A DNA stretch of 64,000 nucleotides from Pirellulales bacterium (GTDB lineage: Bacteria; Planctomycetota; Planctomycetia; Pirellulales; DATAWG01): contig DATAWG010000079.1 in NCBI GenBank assembly GCA_036267355.1, positions 17,300 through 81,299 on the forward strand, read 5' to 3'. The translations under genes and the position numbers were made by a program. Positions 27,840-35,754 of the stretch are shown piece after piece. The notes under the pieces are model-generated. The model was not told the DNA's origin. It was given only the letters and a program-made list of their open reading frames with translations, and searched no databases. The stretch's first letter is position 1, and every line of letters starts with the position of its first letter.

Positions 27840-28709
27840 ATGCCGCGCCCGAGTTGGAAAGGTTATCTTCGCTTGAGCCTCGTGTCGGTGCCGGTGGAGG
27901 CGATCAACGCCATCGCAGCCGAGGAGGCCGAGGTGACGCTGCATCAACTACACGCGACTTGCCATAGCCGCATCCGCTATCAAAAGGTGTGCCCAATTCA
28001 CGGCGAGGTGCCCAATGATGAAATTGTGCTCGGCTATGAGCGCGAGAAGGGGCAATACGTAGTCGTTGAAAAGGATGAGGTCAAGGACATCAAGGGAAAA
28101 GCGGAAAAGGCGATCCAAATTGATACGTTCGTCTCGCCCGATTCGATCGATCCCATGCAGTTCGAAGGCCGGGCCTATTATCTCTTGCCGGACGGCCCGA
28201 TCGGACAAAAGCCTTACGCGGTCCTGCTGCGCGCCCTGGCGGCCAACGGGTATGTGGGCATCGGTCAGGCGGCGCTGTTCGGCCGGCAGCGGTTGGTGGC
28301 CGTGCGGGCGATGAAAGACATGCTGTGCCTGGAGATGCTCTATTTTCCGCACCAGGTCCGCTCGCCCGAGTCGATCGCTCCCGATGTTCCCCGGGTGGAA
28401 GTGTCGAAAGAAGAACTCCGGCTGGCGACGACATTGATCGAAGCCACCACTTCCGACCAATTCGATATGGCGAAGTATGAGGATGAATACACGGCCAAGT
28501 TGAAACGCTTGATCGAATCGAAAATGGAAGAGGAGCCGAGTGTCTCGAGCCCCGCCGAAAAGGAGCTGCCGCTCATCAACTTGATGGATGCGCTGCGGCG
28601 GAGCGTCGCGCAACAAAACCGCGCGAAAGGCAGCGGAGCGAAAAAGACCGCAGCCTCCAAACCGACCCCAGCCCACCGCCGCCCAAGCGGCAATCGCCGC
28701 GCAAGCTGA
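27840..28709 (+). CDS. ku: Ku protein (non-homologous end joining)
   Basis: 289 residues from the ATG at 27840, with AGGAAGG upstream. Bacterial Ku binds double-strand DNA ends as a homodimer and recruits LigD. The sequence shows the Ku core opening (WKGYLRLSLVSVPVEAINA), LHATCHSRIRYQKVCPIHG, EIVLGYEREKGQYVVVEKDE and the late LIEATTSDQFDMAKYEDEY. A Lys/Arg/Pro-rich C-terminal tail (about 262-289) is the usual variable basic end that binds DNA. No ligD or primase gene is in the window, so its partner must be elsewhere. A longer in-frame start at 27489 lies inside treZ on the other strand and was rejected. Confidence 0.93.
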   Translation: MPRPSWKGYLRLSLVSVPVEAINAIAAEEAEVTLHQLHATCHSRIRYQKVCPIHGEVPNDEIVLGYEREKGQYVVVEKDEVKDIKGKAEKAIQIDTFVSPDSIDPMQFEGRAYYLLPDGPIGQKPYAVLLRALAANGYVGIGQAALFGRQRLVAVRAMKDMLCLEMLYFPHQVRSPESIAPDVPRVEVSKEELRLATTLIEATTSDQFDMAKYEDEYTAKLKRLIESKMEEEPSVSSPAEKELPLINLMDALRRSVAQQNRAKGSGAKKTAASKPTPAHRRPSGNRRAS

Positions 28710-28866
28710 ATACGAAATACGCGGCCAAGCAGTGGAACGGGGCCAGCGGGCCAGCCGTTTCGTTGCGACTGGGTTTGCTGCCTGCTATATTTGGCTGAGG
28801 GTTGTTCATCAGCCCTCCTGCCAAACGATGCCCGCCCACGCCGCTGCCCACCCAGGCGAGTCGCAG

Positions 28867-31800
28867 ATGAGACGCTTGCTCCGCGGTCTGTTCGTCGCTG
28901 GAATTCTCGGATTTTGCATCGGCAATTTCTCGGTTGCCGAATCCGCAGCGCCGGCTGTTTCGTCGGCCACCGCATCGCCCGCCGCGGCGAAGCCGGTCGA
29001 TTTCAATCGCGATGTTGTTCCAATTCTGTCGAACAATTGCTTTAAGTGCCACGGCCCGGACGGCGCCCAGCGGAAGGCGCGGCTGCGGCTCGATGTCGGC
29101 GAAGTGGCCACCAAGCCGGCCGAATCGGGATCGATCGCCATCGTTCCCGGCAAGCCCGACAAGAGCGAATTGGTCGAGCGCATTTTTTCCAGTGACGACG
29201 ACGAGCGCATGCCGCCGCCGAAGAGCAACAAACACCTCAGCGATGCACAGCGGCAAGTGCTGAAACAATGGATCGCCCAAGGGGCCGTCTACAAGCGGCA
29301 TTGGGCGTATGTCGCTCCGGAGAGGCCGGCGGTTCCGCTGGCCATTGCGGCGCCCGCCGGCGATCCGCCGGCAAATCCGATCGATGCGTTCGTGCTCGCA
29401 AAGCTCAAGGAGCAGCATCTCAAGCCGTCGGCCCAGGCCGACCGCGTGACGCTCGTGCGGCGGCTCTATTTCGACCTTACCGGTTTGCCGCCGTCGCCGG
29501 CGCAGGTGGCCGAGTTTGTCGATGATCGCGATCCGCGGGCCTACGAAAAGCTCATCGACCGCTTGCTCGCATCGCCGCACTATGGCGAGCGGATGGCCAT
29601 GTATTGGCTCGACCTGGTGCGCTACGGCGATAGTTGCGGCTATCACAGCGACAACGCTCGCGATGTGTACTTATATCGCGATTACGTGATCGCCGCATTC
29701 AACTCCGACAAGCCGTTCGATCGCTTCACCACCGAACAGTTGGCCGGCGATCTGCTAAGCGATGCATCGAATGAAACGCGGATCGCCTCCGGCTACAACC
29801 GTCTGCTGCTGACGACCGAAGAAGGAGGCGCGCAGGCCAAGGAATACACGGCCAAATATGCGGCCGACCGGGTGCGCAATCTCGCGAGCGTCTGGCTCGG
29901 ATCGACGATGGCGTGCTGTGAATGCCACGACCATAAATTCGATCCGTTCAAGACGCGCGATTTCTATAGCATGGAGGCGTTCTTTGCCGACGTGAAGGAA
30001 AACGCCATCTCGCGGCAGGAAGAAACTCCGATGCCGTCGGCTGAGCAGGCTGTCGAACTGAAGCGGTTGGAAGACGAACGTGCCACCGCGGCCCGACATC
30101 TCGACGAACAAACTCCGGCGCTCGATGCGGCGCAAGCCGAATGGGAGAAAACCGCGACGAGGGACACGGTCGCCTGGACGCCGCTGCATCCGGCAAGTGC
30201 GACCGCGAAATCCGGCGCGACATTGAAGATTCTCGACGACAATTCCATTCTCGCCGGCGGGAAGATGCCCGATCGCGAGACGTACACGATCATCGCCGAT
30301 CTGGATCGCGGCGGAGCGGCCGGAATCAACGGCATTCGGCTGGAAGCGATGGCCGATCCGAGCATGCCGGCCCACGGGCCAGGGCGCGCAAGCAACGGCA
30401 ATTTTGTCCTCTCCGAAATCGCGCTTGCCGCGGCACAACAATCCTCGCACGAAAAAGCTTCGCCGATCGCGCTCGCACACGCGTCGGCCGATTTTTCGCA
30501 ATCCGGATTCAACATCGAAAAATCGATCGACGGCAACCTCGGCACCGGTTGGGCGATCTTGCCGGAAGTCGGCAAGACACATTCCGCGATCTTCGAAACG
30601 GCGTCGCCGATCCGCGAAGTTGGCAAAGACGACAAGGCCGGCGTCCAGCTCCAATTCGTTCTCCAATTTCACTTCGGCGCGGCGCATAGCATCGGCCGGC
30701 TTCGACTTTCTACCACCACGCACGCGCCGCCTCTCGCCGTCGGCAAGGGCTTGCCCGCCGATATCGCCAAACTGCTCGACATCGCCGCGGCGAAGCGCAC
30801 CGCGGCCCAGCGCCAATCGGTCTCCGCCTATTTCCGCTCGATCGCTCCCGAGCTTCGATCCGCGCGAGCTAAAGTCGCCGAACTGAATCGCAAGAAAGCC
30901 GAATTGGAAAAGAGCTTTGCCAAAACGCTCATCACGACGTCCGTCGCTCCGCGAAGCGTGCGCATTTTGCCGCGCGGGAATTGGCAGGACGATTCGGGCG
31001 AGATCGTGTCGCCGGCCGTGCCGGAATTCTTGCTGCCACTCGAGATCAAAGACCGCCGGCCGAACCGCTTGGACCTCGCCCGCTGGCTCGTCGATCGCCG
31101 CAATCCGCTGGTGGCGCGTGTGTTCGTCAATCGGATATGGATGCTATTGTTCGGCCAGGGGATCGTAAAAACGAGTGAAGATTTTGGCTCGCAAGGCGCG
31201 GCGCCCTCGCATCCCGCGTTGCTCGATTGGCTGGCCACGGATTTCGTCGCCAGCGGTTGGGATGTGAAACATATCGTGAAGTTGGTCGCGATGTCGAACA
31301 CGTACCGGCAAGCGTCGGTCGCGTCGCCGGAGCTGCAGCAAATTGATCCCGATAATCGCTGGCTCGCCCGGCAAGGCTGTTTCCGCCTCGATGCGGAATT
31401 CGTCCGCGACGATGCGCTGGCGATCAGCGGGCTGTTGTCGCCGAAGATCGGAGGACCGAGCGTCAAGCCATATCAACCGGCCGGATATTGGGCCTATCTC
31501 AATTTTCCGACGCGGGATTGGCAGGCCGATCGCGGAGAAAACCAATACCGCCGCGGGCTGTATACGTGGTGGCAGCGCACTTTCCTGCATCCAAGCCTCA
31601 AGGCCTTCGACGCGCCGACGCGCGAAGAATGCACCGCCTCGCGCACGCGGTCGAACACGCCGCTGCAATCGCTGGTGCTCTTGAACGATCCGACGTATGT
31701 CGAGGCGGCGCGGGTGTTCGCAGCCGAGATCGTGGGGCAAGGGGGCAGCCAAGCGGCGGAACGAATCGATTGGGCGTTTCACCGCGCGCTGTCACGGCCG

Positions 31801-32004
31801 GCGACCGCCGACGAGAACCGCATTCTGCTCGAACTCTACACCAAGCATCATGCCGAATATATCGCCGACGCTGCCGCAGCGAAAAAGCTGCTCGGCGTCG
31901 GAGATGCGGCGCCGCCCGCGGGCGTCGATCCGGCCGAGCTGGCCGCATGGACATCGGTCGCCCGGGTGATCCTGAATTTGCACGAAACGATTACACGAAG
32001 TTGA
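28867..32004 (+). CDS. PSCyt1-DUF1549-DUF1553 planctomycete cytochrome protein
   Basis: 1045 residues from the ATG at 28867 (AGGCGAG upstream; an ATG at 28828 is an alternative). A signal peptide ([18 protein letters not shown]) is followed by the planctomycete cytochrome c domain with [10 protein letters not shown] (about residues 56-65), then DUF1549 (about 170-375; [41 protein letters not shown]) with a second [11 protein letters not shown], a central part with a short coiled coil and a concanavalin-like segment, and DUF1553 (about 733-1000; [20 protein letters not shown]). The protein is exported; its biochemical role is unknown. It is followed 12 bases later by its usual DUF1501 partner. 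Confidence 0.93.
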   Translation: MRRLLRGLFVAGILGFCIGNFSVAESAAPAVSSATASPAAAKPVDFNRDVVPILSNNCFKCHGPDGAQRKARLRLDVGEVATKPAESGSIAIVPGKPDKSELVERIFSSDDDERMPPPKSNKHLSDAQRQVLKQWIAQGAVYKRHWAYVAPERPAVPLAIAAPAGDPPANPIDAFVLAKLKEQHLKPSAQADRVTLVRRLYFDLTGLPPSPAQVAEFVDDRDPRAYEKLIDRLLASPHYGERMAMYWLDLVRYGDSCGYHSDNARDVYLYRDYVIAAFNSDKPFDRFTTEQLAGDLLSDASNETRIASGYNRLLLTTEEGGAQAKEYTAKYAADRVRNLASVWLGSTMACCECHDHKFDPFKTRDFYSMEAFFADVKENAISRQEETPMPSAEQAVELKRLEDERATAARHLDEQTPALDAAQAEWEKTATRDTVAWTPLHPASATAKSGATLKILDDNSILAGGKMPDRETYTIIADLDRGGAAGINGIRLEAMADPSMPAHGPGRASNGNFVLSEIALAAAQQSSHEKASPIALAHASADFSQSGFNIEKSIDGNLGTGWAILPEVGKTHSAIFETASPIREVGKDDKAGVQLQFVLQFHFGAAHSIGRLRLSTTTHAPPLAVGKGLPADIAKLLDIAAAKRTAAQRQSVSAYFRSIAPELRSARAKVAELNRKKAELEKSFAKTLITTSVAPRSVRILPRGNWQDDSGEIVSPAVPEFLLPLEIKDRRPNRLDLARWLVDRRNPLVARVFVNRIWMLLFGQGIVKTSEDFGSQGAAPSHPALLDWLATDFVASGWDVKHIVKLVAMSNTYRQASVASPELQQIDPDNRWLARQGCFRLDAEFVRDDALAISGLLSPKIGGPSVKPYQPAGYWAYLNFPTRDWQADRGENQYRRGLYTWWQRTFLHPSLKAFDAPTREECTASRTRSNTPLQSLVLLNDPTYVEAARVFAAEIVGQGGSQAAERIDWAFHRALSRPATADENRILLELYTKHHAEYIADAAAAKKLLGVGDAAPPAGVDPAELAAWTSVARVILNLHETITRS

Positions 32005-32016
32005 GAGCCAAAAGTG

Positions 32017-33468
32017 ATGAACGATCTCGAACAACTCCGCTTGCAGCTCAACCGCCGCACATTCTTGGGGCGCACGGCGTCGGGCATGGGCTCGCTCGCC
32101 CTGGCTTCGCTGTTGAATCCCCAGCTGCTATCCGCGGCGGAAGCGGCTGCCGGCGGCGGCCCGGCGAATCAAAAATGGCGCGGCGTCGTTCGTCCGTTGC
32201 ATTTCAAGCCGACTTGCAAGCGAATCATCTATCTCTACATGGCTGGCGGCCCGTCGCACCTCGAAACCTTCGACTACAAGCCCAAGCTGGCCCAATTGCA
32301 TGGCAAGCCGATGCCCGAGTCGATCACCAAGGGGCAGCCGATCGCGCAATTGCAGGGCCAGCAATTGAAATGCTTCGGCCCGCAGCACGCGTTTGCCAAA
32401 TACGGGCGATCGCGGCAAGAGATCTGCACGATTTTTCCCAACATCGGCAAATTGGCCGACGATATGTGCATCATTCGCTCGATGCATTCCGATGCGATCA
32501 ACCACGATCCGGCCCACACGTTCATGAACACGGGCACGACGATTTCGGGCCGCCCGTCGATGGGTTCCTGGCTGCTCTATGGCCTGGGCAGCGATGCCGA
32601 AGACCTGCCCGGCTTCGTGGTCATGACTTCGTCGGGCAAATTCGGCCAGCAGCAGCCGATCGCCGCCCGCATGTGGGCCAGCGGCTTCCTCCCGAGCAAA
32701 TTTCAGGGAGTGCCGTTTCGTTCGCAGGGCGATGCCGTGCTCTATCTCAGCAGCCCGCCGGGCGTCGATCGCGACCGGCAGCAAGATGTAATCCAAGCTT
32801 CCGAGGCTCTCGATCGGATCCACGACACGACGGTCGCCGATCCCGAGATTCAAACGCGCATCGCCCAATATGAAATGGCGTTCAAGATGCAAACGAGCGT
32901 GCCGGGCCTGATGGATCTGTCGGGCGAACCGGCCAACGTGCTCGAGATGTATGGCACCAAGGGGGCCGACGGTTCGTTTGCGGCCAACTGCCTTCTGGCC
33001 CGGCGACTTGCCGAGCGCGGCGTGCGATTCATCCAGCTCTACCATCGCGATTGGGATCATCACGGCGGGCTGAAGCGAAACATCGAGGGAATTGCCGGCG
33101 AAGTCGACCGAGCCACCTGGGCCTTGGTGAGCGATCTCAAGCAACGCGGGATGCTCGACGACACGCTGGTCGTGTGGGGCGGCGAATTCGGCCGCACGCC
33201 CATGGCCCAGGGCGATGGCCGGGATCATCACATCAAAGGCTATTCGCTGTGGATGGCCGGCGGCGGCATCAAGGGGGGCATCACCTACGGGGCAACCGAT
33301 GAATTCGGCTACAACGCCGTGGAAAATCGCGTGCACACCAACGATTTCCACGCCACGATGCTGCGGCTCTTCGGCATCGACCACACCCGGCTGACCTATC
33401 GCCATCAAGGCCGCGACTTCCGCCTGACCGACGTCGCCGGCACTGTGGTGAAAGACATTTTGGCATAG
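32017..33468 (+). CDS. DUF1501 domain-containing Tat-secreted protein
   Basis: 483 residues from the ATG at 32017 (an in-frame GTG lies one codon upstream). The N-terminus has a twin-arginine signal (LNRRTFLGRTASGMGSLALA). The body matches DUF1501, an alkaline-phosphatase/sulfatase-superfamily group: IIYLYMAGGPSHLETFDYKP, IIRSMHSDAINHDPAH, DDTLVVWGGEFGRTP and GGGIKGGITYGATDEFG. In Planctomycetes it almost always follows a DUF1549/DUF1553 gene, as here, and the two are taken to work together in the periplasm. The last 48 bases of the gene are present again 205 bases downstream as part of a tandem duplication. Confidence 0.93.
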   Translation: MNDLEQLRLQLNRRTFLGRTASGMGSLALASLLNPQLLSAAEAAAGGGPANQKWRGVVRPLHFKPTCKRIIYLYMAGGPSHLETFDYKPKLAQLHGKPMPESITKGQPIAQLQGQQLKCFGPQHAFAKYGRSRQEICTIFPNIGKLADDMCIIRSMHSDAINHDPAHTFMNTGTTISGRPSMGSWLLYGLGSDAEDLPGFVVMTSSGKFGQQQPIAARMWASGFLPSKFQGVPFRSQGDAVLYLSSPPGVDRDRQQDVIQASEALDRIHDTTVADPEIQTRIAQYEMAFKMQTSVPGLMDLSGEPANVLEMYGTKGADGSFAANCLLARRLAERGVRFIQLYHRDWDHHGGLKRNIEGIAGEVDRATWALVSDLKQRGMLDDTLVVWGGEFGRTPMAQGDGRDHHIKGYSLWMAGGGIKGGITYGATDEFGYNAVENRVHTNDFHATMLRLFGIDHTRLTYRHQGRDFRLTDVAGTVVKDILA

Positions 33469-33609
33469 GGGGAGCCGCAACCAAAGTAGCAGGCACACTC
33501 CGTGTGCCGTCTGCCCTGCTCTTTGCGCAGCACGCGGCGGAGCGCCGATGGCACACGGAGTGTGCCTGCTACCATACGGTGCGCGCCATCACACATTGCC
33601 GCCCGCCAG
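33421..33609. repeat. Tandem duplication of a convergent intergenic region, copy 1
   Basis: This 189-bp stretch is repeated at 33626-33814 (offset 205, with a 16-base spacer) with only scattered differences. Copy 1 holds the true end of the DUF1501 gene, the palindromic element at 33486-33572, and a dead copy of the last bases of the convergent flavoprotein gene (ACATTGCCGCCCGCCAG). Confidence 0.93.
33486..33572. repeat. Large inverted repeat, second copy
   Basis: Arms 33486-33511 and 33547-33572 are complementary over 26 bases with one mismatch. The left arm is identical to the element at 5192; the loop sequence differs. Confidence 0.9.
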
Positions 33610-33625
33610 GCCACTTTAATTCACC

Positions 33626-33814
33626 CGCCTGCCCGACGTCGCCGGCACTGTGGTGAAAGACTTTTTGGCATAAGGGGAGCCGCAACCAAAGTAGCAGGCA
33701 CACTCCGTGTGCCGTCTGCCCTGCTCTTTGCGCAGCACGCGGCGGAGCGCCGACGGCACACGGAGTGTGCCTACTACCATACGGTGTGCGCCATCACACA
33801 TTGCCGCCCGCCAG
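33626..33814. repeat. Tandem duplication of a convergent intergenic region, copy 2
   Basis: Copy 2 begins with a dead copy of the DUF1501 gene end (reading RLPDVAGTVVKDFLA then stop; compare RLTDVAGTVVKDILA) and ends inside the true 3' end of the flavoprotein gene. The palindrome copy is at 33691-33777, with one mutation in its right arm. Confidence 0.93.
33691..33777. repeat. Large inverted repeat, third copy
   Basis: Arms 33691-33716 and 33752-33777. The right arm restores the ACGGCACACGG match seen at 5253 but has CTACTAC in place of CTGCTAC. Confidence 0.9.
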
Positions 33815-35041
33815 CCAGCCGGTGCTCCAGGCGGCTTGAAAATTGTAGCCGCCGATCGGGCCGTCGAGGTCCAACAGCTCACCAGCGAAAAACAGCTGCG
33901 GCGCCAATTTGCTCTGCATGGTGCGCGAATCGACTTCGTCGAGCGACACGCCTCCCGCCGTGACCTCGGCTTTCTTGAATCCGAGCGTGCCACTCAGTGG
34001 CACGGACAAATGCTTGAGCATGTGGGCCAATCGACCGCGGTCCGCCTTGCTCAATTCGGCCGCCTTGCGATCCGCCGGCACGCTCGATTGCTCGAGCGCG
34101 ATCTCGGCCAGCCGTCGCGGCAGCAATTGGCCCACCAAGGCCGACACTTGCTTCTTGCCCGAGGCAGCCGATTCAGCGCGCAGCCATTCGAGCAATTGCG
34201 ATTCACGTTGCTGAGGCGACAAATCGATCTGGGCCACCAGCGTTCCCGGCCACGGATGCCCCGACACGGCTCGGCTGACATCGAGCGCTGCCGGGCCGGT
34301 CAATCCGAAATGTGCAAACAACAGCGAACTGCGCCTGCTTGCCAGCGGCCGGCCGTCGCCGTCCAACACCGTCAGCACGACATCCGGCAGCGTGACGCCA
34401 CGCAAATCGAGCACCCACGGCGCGGTCGTCGTCAACGGCACCAGCGCGGGCCGCGGCGGAACGATCGTGTGCCCGAACTGCGCCGCAAAGCGATAGCCAT
34501 CGCCGGTGGTTCCCGAGCCGGGATACGATTGCCCGCCGGTCGTGAGAACGACGCTCCGGGCAAGCACCGTTTGCCGTGGCGTCGCCAATCGAAAGCAATC
34601 GCCTGCGCGTTCGAGCTGCATGAGTGGTTCGCCGAGCGACATCGTCGCGCCGCTACGAGAAAACCGTGCGAGCAATGCGTCCAGCACGTCGGCGGCTTTG
34701 TCCGACTCGGGAAACACTTTGCCGGTTTCTTCGACCTTGGTCGCGATGCCTTCGGCTTCGAACATGGCGATCGTGGCCTCGACGCCGAGGGCGGCAAGGG
34801 CGGAATGCAGAAACCGGCCCGGCAGGCCGTAGGCTTCCACGATGCCGCGGTTATCGGTGGCGTGGGTCAGGTTGCAGCGTGTGCCACCCGACATGAGGAT
34901 CTTGATTCCCGGCCGCTTGTTCTTCTCCAACAGCAGAACGCTTCGGCCAAGTTCGGCAGCGCGCAACGCGGCGACCAGCCCAGCCGCCCCCGCCCCGGCC
35001 ACGACAACATCCCAGGGCTCCGTTCGAGTTTCATCGTTCAT
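33794..35041 (-). CDS. NAD(P)/FAD-dependent oxidoreductase, BaiN/HI0933 family
   Basis: 415 residues. The N-terminus has the dinucleotide-binding VVVAGAGAAGLVAALRAAEL, a Glu closing the ADP pocket (LLLEKNKRPG), and the family signature ILMSGGTRCNLTHA. The middle has VVLTTGGQSYPGSGTTGDGY, and the end DGPIGGYNFQAAWSTGWLAG, again typical. Members include BaiN, a bile-acid-related flavoprotein, but most have no known substrate, so only a flavin-dependent reductase activity in the cytoplasm can be stated. Its 3' end lies inside the second copy of the 205-bp duplication. Confidence 0.9.
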   Translation of the reverse strand: MNDETRTEPWDVVVAGAGAAGLVAALRAAELGRSVLLLEKNKRPGIKILMSGGTRCNLTHATDNRGIVEAYGLPGRFLHSALAALGVEATIAMFEAEGIATKVEETGKVFPESDKAADVLDALLARFSRSGATMSLGEPLMQLERAGDCFRLATPRQTVLARSVVLTTGGQSYPGSGTTGDGYRFAAQFGHTIVPPRPALVPLTTTAPWVLDLRGVTLPDVVLTVLDGDGRPLASRRSSLLFAHFGLTGPAALDVSRAVSGHPWPGTLVAQIDLSPQQRESQLLEWLRAESAASGKKQVSALVGQLLPRRLAEIALEQSSVPADRKAAELSKADRGRLAHMLKHLSVPLSGTLGFKKAEVTAGGVSLDEVDSRTMQSKLAPQLFFAGELLDLDGPIGGYNFQAAWSTGWLAGGNV

Positions 35042-35221
35042 GCGATAACAAATCCCGGCGCGGTTGCTTTTCCGTGTGCGAATATTGCTAAACTACCGCT
35101 GCCGCTCGCCCGCCGACAAGCCGGGTGTTGCAAGCGAAGAAGCACTTGCATAATCGGCGGGGAAATCGCGTAGCGAACGAACGTCCCAATTAGTTGTCCG
35201 CGCCAAAAAAAGGAACTGAGT

Positions 35222-35644
35222 ATGATTCGCCACCGGATTGCGTCCCATCGTTCGGCGTTGGTTGCGGTCGCGTTGTGCGCGATCTTCGCGATTTCGCGGC
35301 TGCATGGAATGGCGACTTCGGCCCCGCCGCCCGCCGCTGCAGCGCCGTATATCGTCGCCGCCGGGACGGCCACATTTCGAATGGGCGCGGAGCAAGACAA
35401 CGCCACATTCACGCACGTGAAGCTCGCCGCCGACGTCGCTGCTCGGCTCGGCGACGATTACATCGTTCTCGTTTCGGCACGATATCCCAAAGCGGGCTAT
35501 CCCTTTTTCTCGCCGCTATGGAAACCGGCCGCCGACGGCTTCGACGTAACGATGGTCGATCCATCTCTAGGCGCCGGCTCAACCGCCTCGTACGACAACG
35601 CCAACCACACGTTTCCCATCGATTGGGTCGTCGTCAAGAAATGA
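35222..35644 (+). CDS. Small secreted protein of unknown function
   Basis: 140 residues with an AAGGAA site nine bases before the ATG. A signal peptide is followed by an Ala/Pro stretch. The mature part (about 85 residues) is beta-rich: GTATFRMGAEQDNATFTHVK, then VLVSARYPKAGYPFFSPLW and FPIDWVVVKK. No cysteine or enzymatic motif lies in the mature part. I do not recognise the family. It is alone between a divergent flavoprotein gene and the convergent ppc. Confidence 0.65.
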   Translation: MIRHRIASHRSALVAVALCAIFAISRLHGMATSAPPPAAAAPYIVAAGTATFRMGAEQDNATFTHVKLAADVAARLGDDYIVLVSARYPKAGYPFFSPLWKPAADGFDVTMVDPSLGAGSTASYDNANHTFPIDWVVVKK

Positions 35645-35754
35645 GGGGAAAGCCCTTTTCGCACCATGGTTCAATGCAATTGGAACTCATCGTCGGGACA
35701 GTCTGCCGGTCGAAGGGCTAGACATCCCCGCGCCGCGCGCCCGCCATGAAGGGC

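Noticed and set aside
33486-33777. Possible CRISPR-like or phage attachment repeats
   Set aside because: The repeats are one 205-bp tandem duplication containing palindromes. Unit size and lack of unique spacers of 30-40 bases do not fit CRISPR, and no integrase or cas gene is near.
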